Positions 43,786 to 53,268 of a stretch of 64,000 nt of DNA are shown in pieces (positions within the stretch are counted from its first letter, which is position 1; every line of letters begins with the position of its first letter). The stretch is from Candidatus Galacturonatibacter soehngenii (lineage in GTDB: Bacteria > Bacillota > Clostridia > Lachnospirales > Lachnospiraceae). The stretch is from assembly GCF_008830185.1 (NCBI RefSeq), contig NZ_WAGX01000004.1:620001-684000 (forward strand), in the 5' to 3' direction. The position numbers were made by a program, and so were the translations under genes. The notes under the pieces were generated by a model. It saw only the letters and a list, made by a program, of their open reading frames with translations, had not been told where the DNA came from and searched no databases.

Positions 43786-44750
43786 TCATTCAATCCTTCC
43801 TGAAGCACTTTAACATTTTGCCTCATAAGTTCAAGATAGGTTACTCCTTTTTCAAAGTCTTCTTTTGTCACATTATGTGTCGAATGAAAGGTAAGTACTT
43901 TCGCCCCTGTTGCTTCACTAATTGTATCCGCAATCTTTCCATTGCTTAACTCCATGTGAAAGACCGCATTTACTTGTTCTTCTTTTGTTATATTAATTAG
44001 ATATGCAATTGTATCAGCACTTGGTTCTGTCTGTGTTGTGCATCCACTAAATGCTGCTCTATAATCAAGTCCATATTCATCTACCAAATAACGAAGAGGA
44101 AATTTATCTCCCACTATCATGATTTTTTTGGTAGCTTGATTTACTACACCTTGAAAGGAAGCATCCAATTCTTTTAGTTCTTCCAAATACTTCTTTGCAT
44201 TTGCTTCGTAATACGATGCATTTTTTTCATCTGCCTGCATTAGAGTCTCACAGATAGTCTCTACTAATTTTTGAGCATTTACTGGAGATGTCCATATATG
44301 TTCATCATATTCTGGCTCTTCTAACCCTTCTTCCTCTTCCTCCTCTGTTTCCATTCCTTCTTTTTCCTCTTCTACAACTGTTTTCACATAATCCATCATG
44401 CGTAATGATACTTGATTCTTATTTTCTGTGGCTTTAAGGATTTGTTCTACCCAGTTCTCCATTTCACCGCCATTATAAATAAATACATCCGCCTTTTGCA
44501 CATCGATCATATTGGCTGGTGTTGGTTCAAAAGAATGCGCATCCATTCCAGGAGATAGTAACATCATATTATTGACCTTATCTCCTGCAATCTGCCTAAC
44601 AAAATCATAGTATGGAAATAGAGTTGTTACTACTGTTAGCTTTTCATTTTCTCCTTCTACCGTAGTATTTGCAGGTGAGTTTTTTGTACAACTTACTAAG
44701 ACTGTTACTAAAAGCACAGTCAACATGATAACTTTTATTTTATTTTTCAT
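43782..44750 (-). CDS. Zinc/manganese-binding lipoprotein (AdcA/ZnuA family)
   Basis: 322 residues from the ATG at 44750 (GGAGGAATAAG upstream; the frame opens 12 codons earlier). Lipobox LVSC. The cluster A-I binding-protein motifs TTLFPYYDFVRQIAGDKV, SPGMDAHSFEPTPANMIDVQKADVF (first His ligand), DEHIWTSPVNAQ (second His) and VNAVFHMELSNGKIA are present. The loop before the second His, usually His-rich in zinc proteins, is instead almost all Glu (EGMETEEEEEEGLEEPEYDE). Delivers metal to the permease at the outer face of the membrane. Confidence 0.9.
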   Translation of the reverse strand: MKNKIKVIMLTVLLVTVLVSCTKNSPANTTVEGENEKLTVVTTLFPYYDFVRQIAGDKVNNMMLLSPGMDAHSFEPTPANMIDVQKADVFIYNGGEMENWVEQILKATENKNQVSLRMMDYVKTVVEEEKEGMETEEEEEEGLEEPEYDEHIWTSPVNAQKLVETICETLMQADEKNASYYEANAKKYLEELKELDASFQGVVNQATKKIMIVGDKFPLRYLVDEYGLDYRAAFSGCTTQTEPSADTIAYLINITKEEQVNAVFHMELSNGKIADTISEATGAKVLTFHSTHNVTKEDFEKGVTYLELMRQNVKVLQEGLNE

Positions 44751-44784
44751 TCTTATTCCTCCGTTTTTTGCAACAAAATGAAGC

Positions 44785-44802
44785 AAAGTATTATAATACT
44801 TT
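44785..44802. promoter_or_regulatory. 18-bp palindrome before the metal-transport genes
   Basis: AAAGTATTATAATACTTT is a perfect palindrome, 35 bp upstream of the binding-protein start and after the small membrane protein gene. It includes a TATAAT core. It resembles Fur/PerR/Zur-type operators in being AT-rich and dyad-symmetric, but does not match a consensus exactly. Confidence 0.45.
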
Positions 44803-44832
44803 ACTGATGTATCTGTCAGTTATTTGGAGAAA

Positions 44833-45138
44833 TCAATTGTTTAATCTTACTTTTCTTTTCACTAGGGAATCTTTTACTAATAAGACATATGTCATATCCA
44901 ACAAATGACATATAAAGAAAACTGTCATACATAAGACAGCAATTGTAATAATTGCATTTTTTACTTGTTCAATGATATGTTCTGCAATTTGTATCTGCTC
45001 ACACACAGGACATTCGTGCTTCGAACAGTGATGGTTACTATTCGAAAATATGTAAAGATAAGAAAAGCTTAAAACTAAAATTAGAGCTGCACACAAAACG
45101 AGCGCCATAAAACTTTTTTTACTACTATTTACGTTCAT
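44833..45138 (-). CDS. Small membrane protein with a His/Cys-rich extracytoplasmic loop
   Basis: 101 residues with two membrane segments (about 10-30 and 60-85). The loop between them carries HHCSKHECPVCEQIQIAEH, a dense set of metal ligands (three Cys and four His within 19 residues). It lies immediately upstream of the zinc/manganese transporter operon in the same direction, separated by 82 bp. A role in extracellular zinc capture or sensing is inferred from that motif and location. I do not recognise the family name. Confidence 0.75.
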   Translation of the reverse strand: MNVNSSKKSFMALVLCAALILVLSFSYLYIFSNSNHHCSKHECPVCEQIQIAEHIIEQVKNAIITIAVLCMTVFFICHLLDMTYVLLVKDSLVKRKVRLNN

Positions 45139-45239
45139 ACTCTCTTCCTTTCTTATCCTATTTTACTTTTCTTATTCTAGCATAGGTTCTAACTTTTTAA
45201 AACTTACGTTTTATTTAAAAATTTGCTTTCGATAGAATC

Positions 45240-45274
45240 CATGCCGATTGGATTACAACTTCCATATCGGCATG
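45240..45274 (-). terminator. Terminator-like hairpin after the superoxide dismutase gene
   Basis: CATGCCGAT (45240-45248) and ATCGGCATG (45266-45274) form a 9-bp stem 39 bp beyond the stop codon. Confidence 0.65.
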
Positions 45275-45312
45275 AGTCTACTTTGTCTGTTCGTATATCC
45301 TAATGTATTCCT

Positions 45313-45909
45313 TTACTCTCCCATAACATTGCGTAGAATTCTCTTATCTACGACAGGCCAGTTAATATTTTTCATAAAATTATTGATATACTCATCTTTT
45401 TTATTTGCATACTGCAGAAAATAGGCATGTTCATATACGTCTAGTACAAGCACAGGTGTAGATAATGCAATGTTACCTACATCATGTGCATCTAGACTAA
45501 TATTTCGAAATCGATACGATCTCCAGTCAAAAGCAAGTATAGCCCATCCTCGACTTGCTCTTGCAGTAGCCACAAAATGCTTTTCCCAACTTTCATAACT
45601 TCCAAACGATTGGATTAAATAGTTGGTTGTTGTTTCATTGGGCATATTATACCCATTTCCCATATTTTGAAAATACAGTTCATGAAGAATCACACCATCT
45701 AAGGCAAATGTTTCTCCTCGTTTAATTCCCCTGTATTTACTATAGGTGGCATTTGCATTCTCGTAATCGCTACCCTCCATAAGCAATGCATCAATTTCAT
45801 TCATTTTATTTATGTAGCCTTCATAAAGCTTCATATGTACGTTAAACTGCTCTTCGTTCACAGCTGTAATTCCTGGTGTAAATTGAAAATCAATTTTTTT
45901 AAATTCCAT
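45313..45909 (-). CDS. Divergent Fe/Mn superoxide dismutase
   Basis: 198 residues. The family's four metal ligands are in place: H25 (NVHMKLYEGY), H76 (LHELYF), D157 and H161 (DVYEHAYFLQY), and WAILAFDW precedes the last pair. The usual second-shell KHHxTY sequence after the first ligand is replaced by LYEGYIN, so the substrate entrance differs from classical SodA/SodB. It is cytoplasmic and lies next to a zinc/manganese importer, which could supply its metal. Activity on superoxide is likely but the changed funnel makes it worth testing. Confidence 0.8.
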   Translation of the reverse strand: MEFKKIDFQFTPGITAVNEEQFNVHMKLYEGYINKMNEIDALLMEGSDYENANATYSKYRGIKRGETFALDGVILHELYFQNMGNGYNMPNETTTNYLIQSFGSYESWEKHFVATARASRGWAILAFDWRSYRFRNISLDAHDVGNIALSTPVLVLDVYEHAYFLQYANKKDEYINNFMKNINWPVVDKRILRNVMGE

Positions 45910-46000
45910 CTGTCAAACCTTTATACCTATTTATTATAAGTATACGCAGTTCTTTCCTTGAATACGATAATTAAATGCAGAATGTTAGAATAATTTAATT

Positions 46001-48049
46001 TCATTCGCCTCTAAAATTAAAACGTCCAACTAACTCACTTAACGTATCTGCTTGTGCTGATAACTCCTCACTTGTCGCAGATGTTTCTTCTGCTACTGCT
46101 GAATTTCCTTGAACAACACTCGATATTTGATTGATTCCTTGTTCAATCTGTTCCATCGCCTCAGCTTGTTTTTTGGTAAGTTCACTCGCTTTTTGCACGC
46201 TACCTTTAATATCATTAATTCCATCTATGACCTGTTTGTTTGAATGAGCAGTTTTTTGCGTAATTTCGTTTCCAGTCGTAATTTCATTTAAAGACGCTTC
46301 AATTAACTTTCTTGTGTTAATTGCAGATTGAGCACTTTCATCTGCCAGTTTTCTAATTTGATCTGCAACAACAGCAAATCCTTTTCCAGCTTCTCCTGCT
46401 CTTGCCGCTTCAATTGCTGCATTTAATGATAATAGATTAGTCTGTGAAGCAATACTTTCTATCTCGCCAATGATATGTTCAATTTCTTTGGAAGTCTCAC
46501 TAATTCGTATCATGGCATTCGTCAGTTCATTCATATTTTCATTACTTTTGGATGCTTCTTGTGTCACTTCATCCGCTTTTTCATAAGATTTATAAGCCTC
46601 TAAAGCGTTTGCTTCTACCTGACTGGTTATATTAGCTATGGTTGCCTGTAATTCTTCAACCGAGCCTGCCTGATCAGTTGCTCCTTCTGCTAAGGATTGT
46701 GCACTTTCAGACATTTGGTTTGCACCAAGTGCAACCTGTCTGGATGCTTCGTTGATATCCTTTAGGGTAGCATCTAATCTTCTATTTAAATTACGAACGG
46801 ATAGTAATAATCCTTCGAAATCACCAATATATTTTTCTTCACAACTTGTTGAAACATCAAAATTGCCCTCAGCCATTTCTTCTAACAAGTAATCCATATC
46901 CTTAACTACGGATGCAAGCATATCAATCATAGTAGCAACACTCTTAGCGATTTCCTCTATTTCATCGCCCGTACTAATCTCTATTTTAATGTCAAGGTTT
47001 CCATTTGAAACTTCCTCAAACTTATCTTTTAGAATGTCTAGTGGTGAAAGTGCCTTATATAAAATTTTCTTTATAAAGTATACTAAGCATACCAAAGTTA
47101 CAAATGCTACTACCATTAAAATAATAATAATGATATTACGAATAAATGTTGTTTCTGCTTTTGGCAAATAAGCAACAATAGTCCAACCTGTTGTGTTACA
47201 TTGGTCAAATATTCCTAGATAAGTTTTCCCGTCATATTTAAAATTCTTATTTCCTTCAAATTGATTTTTCACGGAGTCAACATAGGAGTTAGATAGTTTT
47301 GAACTTATCTCATCCAGTGTTTTTCCTTTGCTTGCTTCATCACCAGAATAAGCAATATGATACTCATTGGTAATTAAATCAATGGAACCATTCTCGCCTA
47401 TCTTAATTGCATTTAACTTTTCTTCTAAGGTTGATTCAAATAAATCAATCCCTAAAAAGCCAACAACAATCGAAGAATCTTTACTTGAAAATATTGGGGT
47501 TACAATACTAATACTAGTATTATTTAACTCTTCATTTTTATAAGGCTCACTTACAATGACATCTTTTGCTTGCGAAACTGCTTCATACCAAGCCAAAGAA
47601 TTAATATCTGTTTGTTTTACGCTACCATCACTCGATAGAAAAGTCTGATTTTGTACTCCATAAATCCATAAATTTTCTCCACCATCTGTTGCAACAGTCT
47701 CATAGGCCGCGTATAATTTTTCTACTATTTTATCTTTATCCTTACTTTTTTCAACCTCATTCAAAGTAGTTGCTTTTTCAACAAAATCAGATATCTCCTC
47801 GTTATATTGAAACATCTCTGCCGCAAATATTTTATTTCGAAATAAAGAGTCTACCTGCTTTCTTGCATTAATCGATTGCTCATGCAAAGCACTATCTTCA
47901 AGTCCCGTAATTGTAATTGATATCAATACGACCGGAATGATAATAATAATTATTAACGCAGGTATCATTACCGATAGCATTCCGCTTTGTACTTTATTCA
48001 TAATCGTCTTGTCTTTTCTCTTTTGTATCATTCTTACTTTACCTTTCAT
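46001..48049 (-). CDS. Methyl-accepting chemotaxis protein
   Basis: 682 residues. Membrane segment at about 24-50, an extracytoplasmic dCache-like sensor (about 50-300, with [19 protein letters not shown] and [11 protein letters not shown]), a second membrane segment at about 302-327, HAMP, and the cytoplasmic signalling helical hairpin whose tip contains [20 protein letters not shown]. It detects an outside ligand, probably an amino or organic acid, and controls CheA. Signal genes are not in the window. Stand-alone gene. Confidence 0.92.
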   Translation of the reverse strand: MKGKVRMIQKRKDKTIMNKVQSGMLSVMIPALIIIIIIPVVLISITITGLEDSALHEQSINARKQVDSLFRNKIFAAEMFQYNEEISDFVEKATTLNEVEKSKDKDKIVEKLYAAYETVATDGGENLWIYGVQNQTFLSSDGSVKQTDINSLAWYEAVSQAKDVIVSEPYKNEELNNTSISIVTPIFSSKDSSIVVGFLGIDLFESTLEEKLNAIKIGENGSIDLITNEYHIAYSGDEASKGKTLDEISSKLSNSYVDSVKNQFEGNKNFKYDGKTYLGIFDQCNTTGWTIVAYLPKAETTFIRNIIIIILMVVAFVTLVCLVYFIKKILYKALSPLDILKDKFEEVSNGNLDIKIEISTGDEIEEIAKSVATMIDMLASVVKDMDYLLEEMAEGNFDVSTSCEEKYIGDFEGLLLSVRNLNRRLDATLKDINEASRQVALGANQMSESAQSLAEGATDQAGSVEELQATIANITSQVEANALEAYKSYEKADEVTQEASKSNENMNELTNAMIRISETSKEIEHIIGEIESIASQTNLLSLNAAIEAARAGEAGKGFAVVADQIRKLADESAQSAINTRKLIEASLNEITTGNEITQKTAHSNKQVIDGINDIKGSVQKASELTKKQAEAMEQIEQGINQISSVVQGNSAVAEETSATSEELSAQADTLSELVGRFNFRGE

Positions 48050-48123
48050 TTTTGCATCGTATGACTAGTCTTTTTTATTTCCTTTATTCTCTTATTTTTC
48101 ATATATTCTTACGTGAATTAACC

Positions 48124-49401
48124 TTATCGAACAAAAAAACGTTCTATTACCTCTAATGTTTCTTTTACTTCCCCCTCTCCCATGGCCCCTGATACAAACA
48201 TAGCTTCAAATTGAGAAGGAGCAATGTAGATTCCGTTCTCTATCATATGTTTAAAATAGGTTCCAAAAGCTTTTGTATCAGCCATTTTAGCCGTTGTATA
48301 ATTTCTAACCTTCTGATTGGTAAAAAACATACATCCAAGAGAGCCTATATAGTTTATCGAAGCCTCAACTTCATTCTCTTTAATAATTTGCTTCATTCCT
48401 TCAAAAAGCATGGTCGCAGTTTCATTTAACTTTTGATAAAAGGATGGGTTTTCTTTTAATAAAGTCAACTGTGTAAAACCAGCCGCCATTGCCACAGGAT
48501 TACCACTTAAGGTTCCAGCTTGATAAACCATGCCCAAAGGAGCTACCATTTCCATAATCTCTCGTCTTCCACCATAAGCTCCAACAGGCATTCCACCACC
48601 TATTATTTTACCAAAAGTGGTCAAATCTGGCTTGATATCATAATAGCCTTGCGCTCCATCAATTCCCAATCGAAACCCTGTAATGACTTCATCAAAAATA
48701 AGTAAGGATTTATTTTCATCACAGATTTGTCTTAGTTTCTTTAGAAAATCATCTTCTGGTAATACAACCCCCATATTGGCGGCAACTGGTTCAATAATGA
48801 TTGCAGCAATCTCTTTTCCCCACTTTTCAAATAGTGTTTGCACACTGTCAAAATCATTATAAACGGCTGTTAATGTATCCTTTGCACATCCCTCAGGTAC
48901 TCCCGCACTATCAGGTACGCCTGCTGTCATAACACCAGAGCCTGCCTTTACAAGCATAGCATCACTATGTCCATGATAGCAACCTTCAAATTTTACGATT
49001 TTATTTCTTCCTGTATATCCTCTTGCGACACGGATTGCACTCATTACCGCTTCTGTTCCTGAATTCACCATACGAATCATATCAATGGAAGGTACTAACT
49101 CACAGATTAATTTTGCCATTTTCACTTCGTATTCGGTAGCTGCTCCAAAGCTTAGACCGTTTTGGCAGGCCGCTACTACATTTTCGAATACCTGTTTTTG
49201 ATTACTTCCGAGTATCATAGGCCCCCATGAACCAATGTAATCGATATATTTTTTCCCATCTGCATCTACGATATAAGCACCCTCTGCTTTGCTGATAAAT
49301 CTTGGTACTAATCCAACAGACTTATATGCCCTTACTGGGCTGTTTACTCCACCAGGAATATATTTTTGCGCCTCTTCATATAATTGCTCTGATTTGGTCA
49401 T
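48124..49401 (-). CDS. hemL: Glutamate-1-semialdehyde 2,1-aminomutase
   Basis: 425 residues, PLP-dependent. The cofactor lysine is K265 in TFGKIIGGG. NSGTEAVMSAIRVARGYTG and GCYHGHSD are intact. It turns glutamate-1-semialdehyde into 5-aminolevulinate, the second step of the C5 route. Last gene of the tetrapyrrole operon. Its ATG overlaps the hemB stop (TAATG). Confidence 0.95.
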   Translation of the reverse strand: MTKSEQLYEEAQKYIPGGVNSPVRAYKSVGLVPRFISKAEGAYIVDADGKKYIDYIGSWGPMILGSNQKQVFENVVAACQNGLSFGAATEYEVKMAKLICELVPSIDMIRMVNSGTEAVMSAIRVARGYTGRNKIVKFEGCYHGHSDAMLVKAGSGVMTAGVPDSAGVPEGCAKDTLTAVYNDFDSVQTLFEKWGKEIAAIIIEPVAANMGVVLPEDDFLKKLRQICDENKSLLIFDEVITGFRLGIDGAQGYYDIKPDLTTFGKIIGGGMPVGAYGGRREIMEMVAPLGMVYQAGTLSGNPVAMAAGFTQLTLLKENPSFYQKLNETATMLFEGMKQIIKENEVEASINYIGSLGCMFFTNQKVRNYTTAKMADTKAFGTYFKHMIENGIYIAPSQFEAMFVSGAMGEGEVKETLEVIERFFVR

Positions 49402-50378
49402 TATCCAATTCTCCCTTCGTCCATGTATTTCGCTAATTCTTTTGCAAAATATGTAATATAAATATCGGTACCCGCCCGATACGTACTTGCTGCCATTTCA
49501 CAAACAATTGAAGCTTCATCAATATAACCCATGCTGGATGCGGCTTTTACCATCGCATATTCTCCACTTACACTATAGGCAGCAATTGGAAGATTAACAG
49601 ACTCAGATACTTCCTTAATAATGTCCAAATATGATAATGCAGGCTTAACCATTATAATATCTGCTCCTTCATTTGCATCTAAAAGAGCTTCCTTAATGGC
49701 TTCTTTTTTATTATGGTAATCCATCTGATAACTTTTTCGATCTCCAAAGGAGGGAGTCGATCCTGCCGCTTCACGAAACGGTCCATAAAAAGACGACGCA
49801 TATTTTACGGCATAACTCATAATCGGTGTTTGAACATAACCGTTTTTTTCTAACTCTTCACGAATTCTTTGTACTCTTTTATCCATCATATCAGAAGGTG
49901 CAACCATATCTGCACCTGCCTGTACATGAGAAAGGGCTGTTTTGGCTAACAATTCTAATGTCTGGTCATTGTCAAGATATTCACCCTTTAAGATTCCACA
50001 ATGCCCATGTGAAGTGTATTCACAAAGACAAACATCCGTTGCATAATAAAGGTTTGGAAATTCTTTTTTTGCCTCCATAAGAGCCTTTTGAATAATGCCG
50101 TCTTCTGCATATGCTTCACTTCCAACTAAATCCTTATTTTTCGGAATTCCAAACAGCATTACGCTTGATACACCTGCATTTGAAACTCGCTCTAGTTCGT
50201 ATTTTAGTCGATCCACACTATAACGATATTGCCCCTTCATAGATGCAATTTCTTCCTCAATCTTATCCCCTTCTTGCACAAATATTGGATACATTAAAGA
50301 GGATTTGTCCATCCTTGTTTCTCTCACCATTTTTCTAAGTATTTCACTGCTTCTAGTCCTTCTTGGTCTAACTAACAC
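49401..50378 (-). CDS. hemB: Delta-aminolevulinic acid dehydratase (porphobilinogen synthase)
   Basis: 325 residues, starting at a GTG with TTGGAGG upstream. The zinc-site cysteines are in DVCLCEYTSHGHC, the two active lysines in the SYAVKYASSFYGPFR and MVKPALSYLDII segments. It condenses two 5-aminolevulinate molecules to porphobilinogen. Lies between the HemC-CobA-HemD fusion and hemL. Confidence 0.95.
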   Translation of the reverse strand: MLVRPRRTRSSEILRKMVRETRMDKSSLMYPIFVQEGDKIEEEIASMKGQYRYSVDRLKYELERVSNAGVSSVMLFGIPKNKDLVGSEAYAEDGIIQKALMEAKKEFPNLYYATDVCLCEYTSHGHCGILKGEYLDNDQTLELLAKTALSHVQAGADMVAPSDMMDKRVQRIREELEKNGYVQTPIMSYAVKYASSFYGPFREAAGSTPSFGDRKSYQMDYHNKKEAIKEALLDANEGADIIMVKPALSYLDIIKEVSESVNLPIAAYSVSGEYAMVKAASSMGYIDEASIVCEMAASTYRAGTDIYITYFAKELAKYMDEGRIG

Positions 50379-50413
50379 GTCTCTACCTCCAACTAACCAT
50401 TGCCATTATTCTA

Positions 50414-52780
50414 TTATTTATTTATTCTTCTACTCTGATGTAGTTTTTCCAGACATTCCACTAAACTCTCCATCGTTGCTTCTTTTGAAACATAGGTTTG
50501 CATCTTATAACGATTCGCAGCTTCTTTCGTTTTATTTCCAATACAAATGGCTCTTAAATTCGTGTAATCAACGTTTTGATTGGCCTTAACAAATCCTTCT
50601 ACCGTTGATGCACTGGTAAATACTGCATAATCGATTTCTCCCTTTTCAAGTTCTTTTGAGATATCAAAAATTGGCTCTTCATAATTAATCTCATACGTTG
50701 CTACATCATAGATATCAGCTTGTGACTTTGTAAGTTCACTAAGAATTTCATCTGCGCCTTCTTTCGCTCTCGCAATTAGAACTTTCTCTTCTTTTTGAAG
50801 AACTTTACTTAATTCTTTACCAAGCTCTTCTCCATAATATAGCGTAGGCATTAAGTCTGGAAAAATTCCTTTTTCTTCTAATACCTGGCTGGTTGCTTTT
50901 CCAACAACTGCAAACTTAATATGATTTAGCTTTCGAATATCTACTTTTAAGGTTTGCAGCTCTTCAAAGAATATTTTTGCACCTGTTGGACTTGTCAATA
51001 CAACCCACTGAAATTGTTTTAGCTGTTTAAGACAATCATAGAGTCTTTCATTGTTTTCTATTTTACTGGCAACGATACTAGGAAGCTCTAATACTTGTGC
51101 ACCTTTGTTTTTAAGCATAATCGAAAGCTTTGAAGATAATGCTTTTGGCCTTGTTACTACCACTTTACAACCAGATAAGCTGTTTTTATCATACCAGGAA
51201 AATTTATCTGACAGCTCACATACCTTTCCAACTACAATAATAGATGGCGATATTATCTTATCTTTTTTTGCTGCTTCATATAGATTCTCTATGGTTGAAA
51301 CAACCTTACGCTGATGTGCTTTGGTACCATTTTCAAGTACGGCTGCTGGCATATCTTTACTCATTCCACCTGCTATAAGTCCATCACAAATCTCCTTTAA
51401 AGAAGAAACACTCATTAGAAAAACAAGTGTACCCTTTGTTCTTACTAACGCCTCAAAGTCAATATCCAATGCCTCGTTCCTCTTCTTGTGTCCTGTTATA
51501 ATATGTAGGGAAGAACAATAATCACGATAAGTAACTGGAATTCCCTGATATGCTGGAACTGAAACGGCACTTGTAATTCCTGGAACAATTTCAAATGCGA
51601 TTTTATTTTGCACTAAAAGCTCTAGTTCTTCTCCACCTCTTCCAAATACAAATGGATCGCCACCCTTTAAACGCACTACTTTTTTGCCTTCCATCGCTTC
51701 ATTAAGTAAAATTTGATTGATTTCACTTTGTGAAACAATGTGATCGCCTGCCTGTTTTCCAACATAAATCTTCTTTGAAGTAGCTGGAATCATTGTAAGA
51801 ACTCCATCGCCAACTAATCGATCATATACAACGGTATCTGCTTGCTCCAATAATTCTTTCGCCTTTAAAGTAAGCAACTGTGCATCACCTGGACCAGCGC
51901 CAACTAACCACACCTTACCTTTCACATGTTTTTTTTGCCTTGCAGCGTATATTCCAAGTTCTTTTGCATGATGAATGCTATCTTGAAAGGTTGCTTTTTC
52001 TCCATCTTCATACATGCATTCTAACGTAATTACCTCGTCTTGTATCCTTGCATAAGCTGCCACTGGTGAGGTACAGCCTCCATTTAATTCCTTAATAAAT
52101 GCACGTTCACATAGAGAAGCCACTTCACTTTCTGTGTCATTTACACAAGTAAGAAAGGAGTAATCTTCTCCTTTTCTTCCTTGAACTGCAAGGATTCCCT
52201 GACCAGCCGCAGGTAACATTTCTTCTATGGTAAACTCTTTTGATATTCTATCTTGCAATCCTAATCTTTTTATTCCAGCAGCCGCCAAAATGAGTGCAGA
52301 AAATTCACCTGAGTCCAATTTTGCTAGCCTTGTAATCACATTTCCTCGTATCGGCTTAACTTGCATTTTGGGATATAACGCCTTCATTTGCAAAGTTCTT
52401 CTAAGGCTTGAACAACCAATTGGAAGCTCCTTCCTTAACACAGTTACATCCTTTGGTAATAGTAAGACATCCTTTGGATCTTCTCGTTTTGAATAAGCAA
52501 GAATGGGAAGATCTTCATTTACTTCCATTGGCATATCCTTTAAGGAATGAACTGCAATGTCTATTTCATGGTTTAGCAATGCCTTGTCTAATTCTTTGAC
52601 AAATAAGCCTTTGCCTCCAATTTTATCTAATGTTTTATCAAGTATCCTATCACCTGTTGTTTTCATTGTAATTAATTCAATTTCCAGTTCGGGATGATGT
52701 CTTTTTATACAATCAATTATAAGCTTCGTCTGTACGATTGCTAATTTACTTTCCCGACTTCCAACTCTAATTTTTCGCAC
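50414..52780 (-). CDS. Three-domain fusion HemC-CobA-HemD
   Basis: 788 residues in one continuous frame. Residues 1-286 are hydroxymethylbilane synthase: IRVGSRESKLA, GGKGLFVKELD and the cofactor-binding C236 in NGGCTSP, with a shortened C-terminal domain. Residues about 287-530 are uroporphyrinogen-III C-methyltransferase: VWLVGAGPGDAQLLTLKA, VVRLKGGDPFVFGRGGEE and VPGITSA. Residues about 535-788 are uroporphyrinogen-III synthase: VVVTRPKALSSKL, VLTSPTGAKIFF and DYAVFTSASTVEGF. It thus takes porphobilinogen to precorrin-2 in one polypeptide, diverting flux to cobalamin or siroheme rather than heme. GTG start overlaps the previous stop (TAGTG). CobA-HemD fusions are common in Clostridia. The additional HemC is much less so. 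Confidence 0.93.
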   Translation of the reverse strand: MRKIRVGSRESKLAIVQTKLIIDCIKRHHPELEIELITMKTTGDRILDKTLDKIGGKGLFVKELDKALLNHEIDIAVHSLKDMPMEVNEDLPILAYSKREDPKDVLLLPKDVTVLRKELPIGCSSLRRTLQMKALYPKMQVKPIRGNVITRLAKLDSGEFSALILAAAGIKRLGLQDRISKEFTIEEMLPAAGQGILAVQGRKGEDYSFLTCVNDTESEVASLCERAFIKELNGGCTSPVAAYARIQDEVITLECMYEDGEKATFQDSIHHAKELGIYAARQKKHVKGKVWLVGAGPGDAQLLTLKAKELLEQADTVVYDRLVGDGVLTMIPATSKKIYVGKQAGDHIVSQSEINQILLNEAMEGKKVVRLKGGDPFVFGRGGEELELLVQNKIAFEIVPGITSAVSVPAYQGIPVTYRDYCSSLHIITGHKKRNEALDIDFEALVRTKGTLVFLMSVSSLKEICDGLIAGGMSKDMPAAVLENGTKAHQRKVVSTIENLYEAAKKDKIISPSIIVVGKVCELSDKFSWYDKNSLSGCKVVVTRPKALSSKLSIMLKNKGAQVLELPSIVASKIENNERLYDCLKQLKQFQWVVLTSPTGAKIFFEELQTLKVDIRKLNHIKFAVVGKATSQVLEEKGIFPDLMPTLYYGEELGKELSKVLQKEEKVLIARAKEGADEILSELTKSQADIYDVATYEINYEEPIFDISKELEKGEIDYAVFTSASTVEGFVKANQNVDYTNLRAICIGNKTKEAANRYKMQTYVSKEATMESLVECLEKLHQSRRINK

Positions 52781-53244
52781 TACTCTCCACCTCTTAACTC
52801 TTTTCTGATTTTTGTGGCTGTCTCACTTACTTTTTTATGATTTGAACCATTTCCTGCTATGCCAACGATCAAATCGTTTGTCTCTACAATTGCAGGAAAA
52901 AAGAAATCACACTGGGACTGATTTCCTGCATTATTGACTAGTAAATTATTTTTTTTACATTCTTTATAGATGCTTTCATTGATTTTTTCATCATTTGTTG
53001 CAGCTAAAATAAAAAAGGCATCTGTTTCGATTAAACAGTCAGGATAGCTGCCCTTTATCCAGTATATTTTTTTCTGATTAATTAAATTCTCCAGTTCTTT
53101 ACATACAGCAGGAGAAACGACTGTAATGTTGGCATGAAATAAAAGCAAGGTGTTTATTCTTCGATAAGCGACCTTGCCCGCACCAAATACCATTATTTTT
53201 TTATGTTCCAAAGGTATAAACATAGGAAATCTCAATTCACTCAT
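52780..53244 (-). CDS. Precorrin-2 dehydrogenase (NAD-binding Met8/CysG-N type)
   Basis: 154 residues comprising only the Rossmann and short dimerisation parts of the Met8/SirC/CysG-N family: KKIMVFGAGKVAYRRINTLL at the start, AATNDEKINE and NNAGNQSQCDFFFPA. It oxidises precorrin-2 to sirohydrochlorin with NAD+. Without the C-terminal half, chelatase activity is unlikely, which fits the separate CbiK at 59896. The stop overlaps the start of the triple-fusion gene. Follows hemA by 24 bp. Confidence 0.88.
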   Translation of the reverse strand: MSELRFPMFIPLEHKKIMVFGAGKVAYRRINTLLLFHANITVVSPAVCKELENLINQKKIYWIKGSYPDCLIETDAFFILAATNDEKINESIYKECKKNNLLVNNAGNQSQCDFFFPAIVETNDLIVGIAGNGSNHKKVSETATKIRKELRGGE

Positions 53245-53268
53245 TCATTTGACTCCAAAAACAACATT

